Shown piece after piece: positions 1 through 8,911 of a DNA stretch of 64,000 nucleotides. The translations under genes and the position numbers were made by a program. The notes beneath the pieces are model-generated. The model did no database searches. It saw only the letters and a program-made list of their open reading frames with translations, and was not told the origin of the DNA. The stretch's first letter is position 1. Every line of letters starts with the position of its first letter. Source of the stretch: DATFDN01 sp963767645. GTDB taxonomy: Bacteria; Pseudomonadota; Alphaproteobacteria; Acetobacterales; Acetobacteraceae. The stretch is taken from positions 620,001-684,000 of the forward strand of contig CAVYEW010000010.1 of NCBI GenBank assembly GCA_963767645.1, read 5' to 3'.

Positions 1-416
1 AAGGCGTTCAGGGCGTTCGCATCGGGCTTGCCGTTCCGCATCACCTTGCCCAAGCCGGTGAAGAAGGCGACCGCGTCCAGGCCGGGCACGATCTGGATGA
101 ACTGGCGGGCCGGCTTGTCCGTGACATTGACGAAGCTGTGGGCGGAGCCGCCCGGCGCGGTCACGACGTCACCAGTTTCGGCATGGAAGCGCCTGCCGTC
201 CACCTCGAACAGGTAACGCCCTTCCAGCACGTAGAAGATCTCCGTCTCGCGATGCCGATGCAGCGGCGGGCCGAAACCGGGCGCATTTGTCGTCTCGATG
301 GAGGTCAGTGTGCCGCCGGCAGAGTCGAGCGGCACGCGGACGCGCAGGTCGAGCCCGATCTGCGGAATGGAGATGGGGGTCTGGTCGTGCGCCGAGTGTA
401 GGAAGCGGAATGTCAT
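1..416 (-). CDS. Cupin-domain protein (3' end outside window)
   Basis: The frame is open to the window edge, so the C-terminus is missing; 138 codons are visible. It is a single cupin barrel. The metal-binding motif with two His and a Glu (PLHRHRETE, residues 51-59) and the second motif with PGGSAHSF (88-95) are both present, so metal binding is likely. Substrate cannot be told: such small cupins include dioxygenases, isomerases and sugar-binding proteins. It lies just downstream of, and on the same strand as, the flavin monooxygenase, so a shared transcript is possible. The start ATG follows a short 31-bp gap after the monooxygenase stop. Confidence 0.8.
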   Translation of the reverse strand, partial: MTFRFLHSAHDQTPISIPQIGLDLRVRVPLDSAGGTLTSIETTNAPGFGPPLHRHRETEIFYVLEGRYLFEVDGRRFHAETGDVVTAPGGSAHSFVNVTDKPARQFIQIVPGLDAVAFFTGLGKVMRNGKPDANALNA

Positions 417-447
417 TCCAACGCCTCCAGGTCGGGAGCGAAGACGG

Positions 448-1938
448 TCAGATCTGCCCGGCGCCGATGAGGCGATCGAGGTAGGCGCCGATATTGGCCC
501 AGGCGTCGCGCGCGGCTGCAATGGCGACGTAACCGTCCGGCCGCACCAGCCAGATCCCGTCACCGAATGGGGCTCGGGTTTCGGGCTCAAGGAGGTCGGG
601 GTAGCGGGCAATCAGCCGGGCAGATGCTTCGCCTGGGGCCGCAAACAGCGCAAAGCGGGGCGATGTGCCCGCCCCGACCGGATGCGCCGTCTCCCGCACC
701 GGCGCCCTCTTGCCGGCTGCGGGGCCGGAATGGCTGTGTGGACGGCGCTGTGTCAGCGGACTTTCGGGGTAGTCGATCGAGAGCTCCGTCAGCGTGTCCG
801 CCATGGTCCTGCGGACGGAGGACAGGCCGAATACCAGGGACGCGACGTGATTGCGCACTGCTTGCGCCACGCCGCCCCTCAGCACCGCAAGCGTGGTCAG
901 GCGGCCGGCGTTCGCCAGTACCTGACGGCCGACGGCGCTGCGCTCGATGCTGTAGCTGTCGAGCAGCGGTTCCTGAATCGCCACGCCACGGCAGACCAAC
1001 GCCAGCTTCCAGGCCAAGTTGCAGGCGTCCTGGATACCCGTGTTCATGCCCTGTCCACCCGCGGGGCTGTGGACGTGGGCGGCATCGCCGGCGAGGAATA
1101 CGCAGCCGGCGCGATACTCGGCCACCTTGCGCTCGTTGATGCGGAACGAGGACAGCCAGATCGGCGAGGACGCCTCGATCCCGCCCGGTCCGCGCCGGTC
1201 GAGCAGCGCCTGGACCTCCTCCAGCGTCGGGTCGGCGCGACGCGTCTCGCTATGCGCGTTCCCGACATCGGCGATCACCCGGTAGCGTCCGGGAGAGATC
1301 GGGAACAGCGCCAGCGCGCCGTCCGAGTGCCAGAACATGTCCAGCTCGTCGGGCGCCGAGCGGACGCCCGCGAGATGAACGTCCGCGAGAATCCAGTCGC
1401 TCGGCAGTGTATCGCCCTCGAACTGCATCCCGAGGCCATGACGTATCGTGCTGTGAGCACCGTCGCAGCCGATCAGCCATGCGGCGTCGAGCGCCTCCTC
1501 GTGACCATCGACGTGATGGAGGGTAGTGGTCACCTTGTCGGCATCAGCGACGAACCGCGTCAGCTCGACCTGGCGCTCCACCTGCACGCCGCATGCGTTC
1601 AGGTGCTGCTCCATCAGGCGCTCGGTCTCGCTCTGGGGAAGCATGAGCGCGTAAGGATGCGGAGTCTCGACCGTATCCAGGCGAACATGGCCGACTTGGC
1701 GGCTGCCGGCGATGATGTTGGCCGCAGTCACCCTCAGGCCGGCCGCCACGAACGCCGCGCCGCAGCCCATGCGGTCAATCAGCTCCAGGCTGCGGCTCCA
1801 GAGCACGAGCGCCTTCGACTTGTCGGTGCGCTGGGCGGCCTTGTCGACGATCCGGACCGGGACGCCGTAGCGCGCCAGCTCGGCCGCCATCGTGAGGCCG
1901 ACCGGGCCGGCCCCGACGACGAGGACCGAAGCGTTCAT
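448..1938 (-). CDS. FAD-dependent aromatic-type monooxygenase
   Basis: A 496-residue flavoprotein of the PheA/TfdB (UbiH-like, class A) hydroxylase family. It has the N-terminal dinucleotide motif GAGPVG (9-14), the DG motif in GCDGAHSTIRH (157-167) and the second FAD motif FLAGDAAHVHSPAGGQGMN (281-299), which contains the conserved GD. These enzymes use NAD(P)H and O2 to hydroxylate phenols or polyketide-like aromatics; the substrate here is unknown. Its ATG overlaps the stop of the upstream malic enzyme gene (ATGA), which points to translational coupling. The downstream cupin could act in the same aromatic or oxidative pathway, but this is inference. Length and motifs look intact. Confidence 0.9.
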   Translation of the reverse strand: MNASVLVVGAGPVGLTMAAELARYGVPVRIVDKAAQRTDKSKALVLWSRSLELIDRMGCGAAFVAAGLRVTAANIIAGSRQVGHVRLDTVETPHPYALMLPQSETERLMEQHLNACGVQVERQVELTRFVADADKVTTTLHHVDGHEEALDAAWLIGCDGAHSTIRHGLGMQFEGDTLPSDWILADVHLAGVRSAPDELDMFWHSDGALALFPISPGRYRVIADVGNAHSETRRADPTLEEVQALLDRRGPGGIEASSPIWLSSFRINERKVAEYRAGCVFLAGDAAHVHSPAGGQGMNTGIQDACNLAWKLALVCRGVAIQEPLLDSYSIERSAVGRQVLANAGRLTTLAVLRGGVAQAVRNHVASLVFGLSSVRRTMADTLTELSIDYPESPLTQRRPHSHSGPAAGKRAPVRETAHPVGAGTSPRFALFAAPGEASARLIARYPDLLEPETRAPFGDGIWLVRPDGYVAIAAARDAWANIGAYLDRLIGAGQI

Positions 1939-3590
1939 TGGGCATCGTCGACGAGCGGCCGGTACTCGGGGCGGTAGATCACCCCTTGCATCCAGCTCAC
2001 CAGGTCTTCGGGCTGCGGCACCTGAGCGAGCCCGGCCTCGAAGATCATCCGGGCGACCTTCACGGCGGTTTCGACCTCGATCCGGAGCACCTCATTTTGC
2101 GGCGGGAACAGCAGCCCGCGCGCCCTCTGGCGATCCGTGACCTGCGCCGCCGTTGCCTGAGCGGCCGCGATGAACACCGCATCGGTGATGCGCTTCGCCC
2201 TTGTGGCATAGACGGCGAGCGCCACGGCGGGGAAGACGTAGAAATTGTTGGCTTGGCCCGGCGTGAACGTCTTCCCGCCGAGCGTCACGTCGCCGAACTG
2301 GACGCCCGCGGCGTACAGCGCCTTGCCGTCGGTCCAACGATACGCCTGCTCAGCGGTGCATTCCGCCTTCTGCGTGGGGTTGGAGAGCGCGAAAATAATC
2401 GGTCGCTCATTGAGCCGGGCCATCGCCTTGACCACAGGCTCGGTGAACGTGCCGCCGACCGTGCTGACGCCGATCAGGACCGTTGGCTTCAGCAATTCGA
2501 CGACGGCGAGAAGGTCCTTCGACGGGGAATGCGGGTGGGCGTACACGCGCTGCTCTGCCGACAGATCGGTGCGTGACGATTCCAGCAGGCCGTTCACGTC
2601 GAACATCGAGACTCGCGCCTTCGCCTCGGACTCCGAAAGGCCCTCCAGCATCATCGCCGAGACGATCATGTTGCCGATGCCGATTCCGGCCGACCCGGCG
2701 CCGAGAAACAGCACGCGCTGATCTTTCAGCGCCTCGCCCTTGATGGACAGCGCGGTGGAAAGCCCGGAGATGGTGACCGCAGCGGTCCCCTGGATGTCGT
2801 CGTTGTAGCAGAGGATGCGGTCGCGGTACTTCGCCAGAAGGCGGATCGCGTCGGTTCCCTTCCAATCCTCGAAATGGATGCAGCAATGCGGGAACAGCTC
2901 CTGCACCGCCTGTACGAACTCGTCCACGAACCCGTCGAGCACCGCCGTCTCGGGCGGCGCTTGCCGAATGCCGAGATACAAGGGGTCATCGAGCAGGCCC
3001 TGGTTGGTCGTGCCGATGTCCAGAAGGATCGGCAGGAGCACGTCGGGCGGGATCGCTGCGCAGGCGGTGTAGAGCTGCAGTTTGCCGATCGGAATGCCCA
3101 TCCCGTTGGCGCCCAGGTCGCCCAGCCCGAGGATGCGGCCGCCAGTGCTGACGCAGATGAAGCGCACGTCCTCCACCGGCCAGTTGGCCAGGATCTCCTT
3201 TACTCGTCCCCTGTGCTTGATGGAGATGTACATGCCCCGTGCGCGCCGGTACAAGTGACCGAACTTCAGGCACGCTTCGCCCACGGTCGGGTCGTAGACG
3301 ATCGGCAGGAACCGCGCGGGATCGGACATCAGGACGTTGTAGAACAGGGTCTCGTTCCGGTCGCAGAGGCCGACCAGATAGACATATCGCTCCAGGTCGC
3401 TGGTCTTGCTGTCGAGGTGGAGCATCACCCGCTCCACCTGACGGTCGATCGTCTCGACTTCGTCAGGAAGCAGGCCGAGGAGGCCGAACTTCTCGCGTTC
3501 TTCCAGGGTGAAGGCGGTCCCCTTGTTCCGCACGCTGTCCGCGAGCAGCTCCAGACCTGAAGGCGAAATCGCTTCGTTGGTTGTGATCAT
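1935..3590 (-). CDS. maeA: NAD-dependent malic enzyme (oxaloacetate-decarboxylating)
   Basis: A 551-residue malic enzyme of the large (SfcA/MaeA) type: L-malate + NAD+ to pyruvate + CO2 + NADH. It shows the malate-site segment GGRILGLGDLGANGMGIPIG (~150-169) followed by the catalytic Lys. The metal/substrate motif is NDDIQGTAAV, the nucleotide-binding loop is FLGAGSAGIGIG and the C-terminal signature is SNPTQKAE. I chose the ATG at 3590 over an in-frame codon 42 bp upstream because a strong GGAAGGAAA ribosome-binding site precedes it and family N-termini fit. It is the first gene of an apparent malic enzyme-monooxygenase-cupin run. The enzyme links the TCA cycle to pyruvate. Cofactor preference (NAD over NADP) is inferred from family length and type. 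Confidence 0.93.
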   Translation of the reverse strand: MITTNEAISPSGLELLADSVRNKGTAFTLEEREKFGLLGLLPDEVETIDRQVERVMLHLDSKTSDLERYVYLVGLCDRNETLFYNVLMSDPARFLPIVYDPTVGEACLKFGHLYRRARGMYISIKHRGRVKEILANWPVEDVRFICVSTGGRILGLGDLGANGMGIPIGKLQLYTACAAIPPDVLLPILLDIGTTNQGLLDDPLYLGIRQAPPETAVLDGFVDEFVQAVQELFPHCCIHFEDWKGTDAIRLLAKYRDRILCYNDDIQGTAAVTISGLSTALSIKGEALKDQRVLFLGAGSAGIGIGNMIVSAMMLEGLSESEAKARVSMFDVNGLLESSRTDLSAEQRVYAHPHSPSKDLLAVVELLKPTVLIGVSTVGGTFTEPVVKAMARLNERPIIFALSNPTQKAECTAEQAYRWTDGKALYAAGVQFGDVTLGGKTFTPGQANNFYVFPAVALAVYATRAKRITDAVFIAAAQATAAQVTDRQRARGLLFPPQNEVLRIEVETAVKVARMIFEAGLAQVPQPEDLVSWMQGVIYRPEYRPLVDDAQ

Positions 3591-3779
3591 GGCCGATTTC
3601 CTTCCCGCTCGACGGCGTCGAATGTGACGCACGTCATCTTTGTTACGATCCGCGCGCAGACGCCCTGAGCTTCGTCGCGCGAAAAGCGATCCTGGAGGAT
3701 GCGTCGCTCGCTGCGCTTGGAGCCGGCCTGTTTTCGCTGCTCGAAGCCGCGGCGGCGGATAAAGTCTAACCGGTCGTTG
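3591..3779 (+). other. Intergenic region with a short open frame of unclear status
   Basis: Between the malic enzyme start and the purK stop there is a plus-strand open frame ending at TAA 3767-3769. It reads like protein (LCYDPRADALSFVARKAI... ending in ADKV) but has no convincing start codon and overlaps the malic enzyme leader. It could be the tail of a decayed gene or chance coding in high-GC DNA. I do not recognise a family. The malic enzyme promoter should lie here. Confidence 0.25.
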
Positions 3780-4910
3780 TCACCGTGGCAACGGTTCAAG
3801 CGCGGCCGCGATCCCATGCTCGCCCGGCAGCCCGCCCTTGGGAAACAGCCGCGTCACATGGCCCATCTTCCGGCGCGGCCTGGCCTCGGCCTTGCCGTAA
3901 AGATGCGGGATCAGGCCAGGGGCGGCCAGAATGTCCGGCCAGAGCGCCAAGTCCTCGGGCCCGACGAGGTTGCGCATCACCGCATCGGCATGTCGCGAAG
4001 CCGGCGGCAGAGGCAGGCCGGCGATGGCGCGGACATGCATCTCGAACTGGCTCGCGGGGCACGCCTCGATCGTCCAGTGGCCGGAATTATGGGGACGCGG
4101 CGCGATCTCGTTGGCCAACACGCGGCCGCGCGCATCGACGAACATCTCCACCGCCAGCAGACCCACGATCTCAAGCGCCTCGGCGACGCGGCGGCCGATC
4201 GCCTGCGCCTCCGCCCCGGTCGAAGCCGGCACCCGCGCCGGGGCGAAGCTGAGGTCGAGGATGTGGTCGCGATGGCGGTTCTCCACCGTGTCGAACGCCG
4301 TCATCGCGCCGTCGGCGCCACGCGCGACGATGACGCTGATCTCAGCGGAGAAATCGACGAAGCCTTCCAAGATCAGCGGCTTGGGGGCAAGACGTTCGAA
4401 TGCGGGTGCAAGATCATCCGGCTTGTTGAGCCGCGCCTGACCCTTGCCGTCGTAGCCGTAACGGGTGGTCTTGAGGATTGCCGGCAGTCCGATCCGCAGC
4501 ACCGCCTGCCGCAGCTCCTCCAGGCTGGAGACCGAAGCCCAGGGCGCGGTGGGCACGCCAGCCTGGTTGAGGAACCGCTTCTCGATCACCCGATCCTGGC
4601 TGACGCGCAACACGGATGGCGCCGGGCGCACCGGCTTGAGGGAGGCCAGCAACTCCAGGCCTTCGGCGCTGACGTTCTCGAACTCGAAGCTGATGACGTC
4701 TACTGCGGCGGCGAAGGCGCGCAGGCTGACCGGGTCGGCGTAGTCGCTGAGCGTGACGCCCTGCGAGACCTGCGCCGCCGGGCTGTCCGGCTCGCGCGTC
4801 AGGATATGGCAGCGATAGCCGAGCCGGGCGGCGGCCAGCGCCGACATGCGGCCTAGCTGGCCGCCGCCAACCAGCCCGATCACCGCATTGGGGGGAAGCG
4901 GGAAGATCAC
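3780..4910 (-). CDS. purK: 5-(carboxyamino)imidazole ribonucleotide synthase PurK
   Basis: A 376-residue ATP-grasp enzyme that makes N5-CAIR from AIR, bicarbonate and ATP in purine synthesis. The N-terminal pre-ATP-grasp motif [11 protein letters not shown] is clear, as are the ATP-grasp segments [15 protein letters not shown] and [25 protein letters not shown] take the GTG at 4910 as start because it overlaps the purE stop by 4 bp (GTGA) and places the GGGQLG motif at the usual distance from the N-terminus; an upstream ATG would add 17 non-homologous residues. It is co-transcribed behind purE, the usual order for the pair. No frame damage seen. Confidence 0.94.
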   Translation of the reverse strand: MIFPLPPNAVIGLVGGGQLGRMSALAAARLGYRCHILTREPDSPAAQVSQGVTLSDYADPVSLRAFAAAVDVISFEFENVSAEGLELLASLKPVRPAPSVLRVSQDRVIEKRFLNQAGVPTAPWASVSSLEELRQAVLRIGLPAILKTTRYGYDGKGQARLNKPDDLAPAFERLAPKPLILEGFVDFSAEISVIVARGADGAMTAFDTVENRHRDHILDLSFAPARVPASTGAEAQAIGRRVAEALEIVGLLAVEMFVDARGRVLANEIAPRPHNSGHWTIEACPASQFEMHVRAIAGLPLPPASRHADAVMRNLVGPEDLALWPDILAAPGLIPHLYGKAEARPRRKMGHVTRLFPKGGLPGEHGIAAALEPLPR

Positions 4911-5413
4911 GGCACGTCGCTCGGGGTCTCGGCGACCGACGCGCTCTGCGCGGCCCGCCACCTGTCCAGGCGTTCGCCCAGGGAAGGATCGCCGAGTCCA
5001 AGGATAGCGGCGGCGAGCAGCGCGGCGTTGATCGCCCCGGCGCGGCCGATCGCCAGCGTGCCGACCGGGATGCCGGCGGGCATCTGAACGATCGACAGCA
5101 GGCTGTCCATGCCCTTCAGACTATGGCTCTCGATCGGCACGCCCAGCACCGGAAGCGAGGTCCAGGCCGCGCACATCCCCGGCAGGTGCGCCGCCCCTCC
5201 GGCGCCGGCGATGATGACACGCAGGCCCCGCGCGCGCGCGGTCGCGGCATAGTCGCGCAGCCGGTCGGGCGTGCGGTGGGCGGAGACGATGCGCGCCTCC
5301 GCGGCTACGTCCAGGCGTGCCAAGGCCTCGGCGGCGTGACGCAGCGTGGTCCAGTCCGACTGGCTGCCCATGATGATGCCGACCGCGGGTGCAGGCCCGA
5401 TCGCGTCCGCCAT
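4907..5413 (-). CDS. purE: N5-carboxyaminoimidazole ribonucleotide mutase PurE
   Basis: A 168-residue class I PurE that converts N5-CAIR to CAIR. Signature segments are IIMGSQSDW near the N-terminus, [13 protein letters not shown] and [13 protein letters not shown], which form the CO2/ribonucleotide pocket; [22 protein letters not shown] is also conserved and gives the family identity. The ATG at 5413 lies one base after the ydcH stop; a TTG three codons earlier is a weaker alternative. Its stop overlaps the purK start, so the two are translationally coupled. The ydcH-purE-purK order suggests one transcript from about 5.65 kb leftwards. Confidence 0.95.
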   Translation of the reverse strand: MADAIGPAPAVGIIMGSQSDWTTLRHAAEALARLDVAAEARIVSAHRTPDRLRDYAATARARGLRVIIAGAGGAAHLPGMCAAWTSLPVLGVPIESHSLKGMDSLLSIVQMPAGIPVGTLAIGRAGAINAALLAAAILGLGDPSLGERLDRWRAAQSASVAETPSDVP

Positions 5414-5414
5414 G

Positions 5415-5630
5415 TCAGGCAATGTCGTCCGGGATGAGCCGGTTCTCCAGCCAGGCGATCTCGTCCTTGAGCATCAACTTGCGCTTCTTCAGCCGTTGCA
5501 GCTGGATCTGGTCGAGCGAGCCCTGCTCGGAGAGCCGCGCGATCACGGTGTCGAGGTCGCGGTGCTCGCTGCGGAGCTCGTGCAGCCGGCGAAGCAGGGA
5601 GTCACGGTCGGTCAGCATGGGCCGTTGCAT
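5415..5630 (-). CDS. YdcH-like DUF465 small protein
   Basis: A 71-residue, almost wholly helical, charged protein. It has the DUF465 pattern: a heptad-rich helix ([16 protein letters not shown]), then a Gln/Leu-rich turn, then [19 protein letters not shown]. Family members are short two-helix hairpins of unknown molecular role found across alphaproteobacteria, often beside cell-cycle or purine genes. Two starts are possible (5630 or 5618); neither has a strong ribosome-binding site. It abuts purE with a one-base gap. A second DUF465 gene lies divergently at 5787. Confidence 0.82.
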   Translation of the reverse strand: MQRPMLTDRDSLLRRLHELRSEHRDLDTVIARLSEQGSLDQIQLQRLKKRKLMLKDEIAWLENRLIPDDIA

Positions 5631-5786
5631 ATCATGACGCGAATGTCGCAACGAAACCACGGCCTGGTGCGTTCAGTGCCCGCCAGGGTTGAGCTTTGCC
5701 CTGCGCGTAACATCTCAGTTCGGCTACACTGACCCGGCACGTCAGCCGGTCTCCCCGGTCGTCGTGCCTGTGCCACAGGAGGGGAA

Positions 5787-5966
5787 ATGAGCTTACAAAC
5801 CCGCCTCGACGCCCTCAAGGAGCGCCATGCCTCGCTGGAGACCCGGATTTCGGACGAGGACCAGCGCCCTCGTCCGGATACCGGAACTCTCACCCGGCTC
5901 AAGATCGAGAAATTGCGGGTAAAGGAAGAGATCGAGCGCCTCCGCGGAAACGGGGCTATGGTCTAG
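5787..5966 (+). CDS. Second YdcH-like DUF465 small protein (59 aa)
   Basis: A 59-residue protein starting MSLQTRLDALKERHASLE and containing the typical LTRLKIEKLRVKEEIERL helix. It belongs to the same two-helix DUF465 family as the gene at 5415-5630 and is divergent from it. A very good AGGAGGGG ribosome-binding site precedes the ATG. Its TAG stop shares the four bases CTAG with the stop of the convergent DUF1013 gene, so both genes end on the same palindrome. The function is unknown. Confidence 0.8.
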   Translation: MSLQTRLDALKERHASLETRISDEDQRPRPDTGTLTRLKIEKLRVKEEIERLRGNGAMV

Positions 5967-6544
5967 GCTGCCTCATCGGCCTCAGGCGGCGAGGGGGGAG
6001 CCGGGACCATTTGGCCCTCCCGCTCCAGCCGCTCGTTGGCGGCCGCCACGGCGGCGTTCAGGTCGGTCTGGCTGCACAGGCCCAGGATGACCGGGTCGCG
6101 CGGCTTGATGTTTGCGCTGTTCCAGTGCGAGCGCTCGCGCACCTTCTGGATCGTCTCCTTGGTGGTGCCCAGAAGCTTCGCGACCTGCGCTTCGGTAAGC
6201 TGCGGGTAGGTGCGGAGGAGGAAGGCGATGGCATCAGGCCGGTCGTTGCGCTTGGCGACCGGGGTGTAGCGTCCGCCGCGCGAGCGCTTCGGCTGCGGCA
6301 GGTTGCTCGGCAGCATCTGCAGGCGGGCATTCGGATCGGCCTCGCAGCGCTTGACCTCCTGCGGCGAGAGCTGGCCGTTGGCCACCGGGTCGTAGCCGAC
6401 GATGCCCTGAGCCACCTCGCCATCGGCGATGGCCTGGACCTCGAGCGGATGCATCCCGCAGAATTCCGCGATCTGCGTGAATGTGAGCGCGGTCTTTTCG
6501 ATCAGCCACACGGCGGTGGCCTTCGGCATGAGGGGCAGGGCCAT
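5963..6544 (-). CDS. trcR: DUF1013 cell-cycle transcriptional regulator (TrcR type)
   Basis: A 193-residue DUF1013 protein with two helix-turn-helix-like segments. The first is at the N-terminus (AVWLIEKTALTFTQIAEFCGM) and the second at about residues 115-137 (LTEAQVAKLLGTTKETIQKV). DUF1013 proteins are conserved in alphaproteobacteria and have been studied as cell-cycle regulators that act with RNA polymerase. The C-terminus is Pro/Glu-rich and probably unstructured. It is convergent with the small DUF465 gene, sharing the CTAG stop palindrome. It is divergent from the DUF1192 gene, with 155 bp between starts that should hold both promoters. The symbol is by family homology. Confidence 0.88.
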   Translation of the reverse strand: MALPLMPKATAVWLIEKTALTFTQIAEFCGMHPLEVQAIADGEVAQGIVGYDPVANGQLSPQEVKRCEADPNARLQMLPSNLPQPKRSRGGRYTPVAKRNDRPDAIAFLLRTYPQLTEAQVAKLLGTTKETIQKVRERSHWNSANIKPRDPVILGLCSQTDLNAAVAAANERLEREGQMVPAPPSPPEADEAA

Positions 6545-6699
6545 GATATGTCACCTTCGGGCCCGCGTGCCGTCAGCCGTTCGATCCGGGGCGCCTCGCG
6601 CGAGGATGAAGGGAACGCGCCGCGACAGCGGGGCACAGGCTGGATATGACCGCCGACCCTAGGTAGGTCAAGGCGCTTCGGAGCGAACTGGAGGCGAAA

Positions 6700-6891
6700 G
6701 TGATCGACGACGAAGCGGCGGAGCCGCGCAGGCCGGCCCGGCTGACCCGGCTGGTCCTGGACAGTCTGAGTATCGAGGAACTCAACGCCTATATCGGGGA
6801 ATTGCGGGAAGAGATCGCCCGCGTCGAGGCCGACATTGCCCGCAAGCAGAGTCATCGGAGCGCCGCTGACGCCTTCTTCAAGAGCCGATAG
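6700..6891 (+). CDS. DUF1192 small coiled-coil protein
   Basis: A 63-residue protein whose core, LVLDSLSIEELNAYIGELRE, is followed by a heptad helix and the ending SAADAFFKSR. Both are diagnostic of DUF1192, a small alphaproteobacterial family of unknown function. It starts with GTG, preceded by the purine-rich stretch GGAGGCG. The frame stands alone between the divergent DUF1013 gene and the convergent cobT gene. Confidence 0.82.
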   Translation: MIDDEAAEPRRPARLTRLVLDSLSIEELNAYIGELREEIARVEADIARKQSHRSAADAFFKSR

Positions 6892-6908
6892 CCGGGGAGG
6901 GACGGGGC

Positions 6909-8784
6909 TCAGGCCACCAAGGGCGCCCGCTCCGCCGCCGCCCGTGCCCAAGCCTCGCCCTCATCCTCGTCGAACAGCTCGGTGAGCTTCTTCATCATCG
7001 TGCCGCCCAACTCCTCGGCGTCCACGATGGTGACAGCGCGGCGGTAGTAGCGGGTGACATCGTGGCCGATGCCGATGGCGATCAGCTCCACCTGATCGCG
7101 CGTCTCGATCTCGCGGATCACTTCGCGCAGATGCTTTTCCAGATAGTTGCCGGGATTGACCGACAGGGTGGAATCGTCGACCGGCGCACCGTCACTGATG
7201 ACCATCAGGATGCGCCGGTGCTCGGGACGGACCACCAGGCGGCGATAGGCCCAGAGCAGGGCCTCGCCGTCGATGTTCTCCTTGAGCAAGCCTTCGCGCA
7301 GCATCAGGCCGAGATTCTTGCGTGCCCGCCGCCAGGGCGAGTCGGCGGCCTTGTAGATGATGTGGCGCAGATCGTTTAGACGGCCGGGGTTGCGGGGCTT
7401 GCCGTCCTGCACCCATTTCTCGCGGCTCTGCCCGCCCTTCCAGGCCCGGGTGGTGAAGCCCAGCACCTCCACCTTGACCGCGCACCGCTCCAGGGTGCGC
7501 GCCAGAATGTCGCCGCACATCGCCGCCACGGTGATCGGCCGGCCGCGCATGGAGCCGGAATTGTCGATCAGCAGCGTGACCACGGTGTCGCGGAACTCGG
7601 TCTCCCGCTCGCGCTTGTAGGACAGCGCGTGCAGCGGGTTGACCACCACCCGCGACAGCCGCCCGGCGTCGAGCAGCCCCTCCTCCAAATCGAACTCCCA
7701 GGACCGCTGCTGCTGGGCCATCAGGCGGCGCTGCAGGCGGTTGGCGAGCTTGGAGATCACACCCTGGAGGTGCTGGAGCTGCTGATCGAGCTGCTGACGC
7801 AACCGCGTCAGCTCGTCAGGATCGCACAGATCCTCGGCCGCGATCTCTTCGTCATGCAGGCGCGTGTAGGCGCGGTAGATCGCTTCGTGATCGGGGTTGG
7901 GGCGCTCGCGCCGCGGCTGCGGGCCGCCGGGGCGGTCATCGCCCTCGGCGATGGCGGCCTCCTCCTCGCTGTCCTCGCCCTCGTCGTCGGCCGCCTCGCC
8001 CTGCATCTCGTCGGGTTGGGCGCCGACCATGCTCTCGGTATCGGATTCGGCCTGACCCTCGCCCTCGGCCTGATTGTCCTGCTGGCTCGAACTCGCCGCC
8101 TTCCTCACCCTCCTCAGTCTGTTCCTCGGGTTCGGCATCGGCCTCTGCCTCGGCCAGTTCGAGCGCGGCGAGCAGCTTGCGGGCGGCGCGGGTGAAGGCG
8201 CGCTGATCGGCCTGGGTGCGGCCGAGCTCAGCCAGCGCCTCCTCGGCGCCCTCACCGAGCGTGCCGCGCCACAGATCGAGCACGCGGCGCGCCGGCTCGG
8301 GGACCGTCTCGCCCGACATCCGCTCGCGCGCGAGCAGCGCAAGCGCGGCCGCGATCGGAAGCTGGTCCTTCCGGGTCATCCGGTCGTAGCCCTCGGCCTC
8401 GCACTCCTCGGCCAGCTTGGAACGCAGATTGGCGGAGACGCCGTCCATGTGGCGCGCGCCGATCACCTCGACCCGGGCCTGCTCCAGCGCGTCATACGCG
8501 TCTTTCGCCTCGCGCCGGGAGGGCATACGCGCGCTATGGACCGCGTCGTCATGATGGCGCAGGCGCAGCGCGATGGCATCGGACGCGCCGCGCAGCTTCG
8601 CCATCTCGGGCGCCGGCAGGGTGCGCGTCGGCAGCGGCAGGCGGGCGCGCTTGCCGGAGACCCCGGACGGGCCGGGCTGGAAGTTCACCTGAACATCGGG
8701 CTGCTCGGCGAGCGCGCGGAGCACGCCGGCGGTGGCCCGCTTGAACTCCTCGGCGCGGGTGTTGTCCTTGCTGGAACCGCTCAT
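6909..8784 (-). CDS. cobT: Aerobic cobaltochelatase subunit CobT (one frame change)
   Basis: CobT works with CobS and CobN to insert cobalt into hydrogenobyrinic acid a,c-diamide in aerobic cobalamin synthesis. The N-terminal half (from [20 protein letters not shown]) and the C-terminal half lie in different frames. They meet at about 8065-8105 within the Glu/Gln-rich acidic linker that family members carry. The C-terminal half holds the von Willebrand-type metal site in [14 protein letters not shown] plus a downstream [12 protein letters not shown] loop. One extra base in the linker accounts for the break. Both halves are otherwise complete (together about 624 codons, near the family norm), so a sequence error or a very recent mutation is more likely than long decay. 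cobS lies just upstream. Confidence 0.9.
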
Positions 8785-8800
8785 TGGCCTGCGCCTCTTC

Positions 8801-8887
8801 CGTCATGCCCGGGCTTGGCCCGGGCACCCACGTCGATACTTTTCGCCATCAAAGACATGGGTGGCCGGGCCAAGCCCGGCCATGACG
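8801..8887. repeat. REP-like inverted repeat between cobS and cobT
   Basis: An 87-base imperfect palindrome. The left arm CGTCATGCCCGGGCTTGGCC is mirrored by the right arm GGCCAAGCCCGGCCATGACG, with a variable centre. It could form a long hairpin in the cobS-cobT mRNA and may stabilise or attenuate it. A related, more degenerate copy is at 28814-28875, and the tail GCGGGCATGACGGCAGTGA recurs near 51.88 kb. Confidence 0.8.
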
Positions 8888-8911
8888 GTGTGATTGGCAG
8901 GTGCCTCAATG

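Noticed and set aside
298..1977. Long plus-strand open frame across the monooxygenase gene
   Set aside because: It is antisense to a gene with complete FAD motifs. Long antisense frames are common in high-GC DNA, and its translation is Arg/Gln/His-rich with no domain.
3587..3817. Minus-strand 76-codon frame overlapping the malic enzyme start
   Set aside because: It has no family resemblance and overlaps both a promoter region and the purK end; likely chance.
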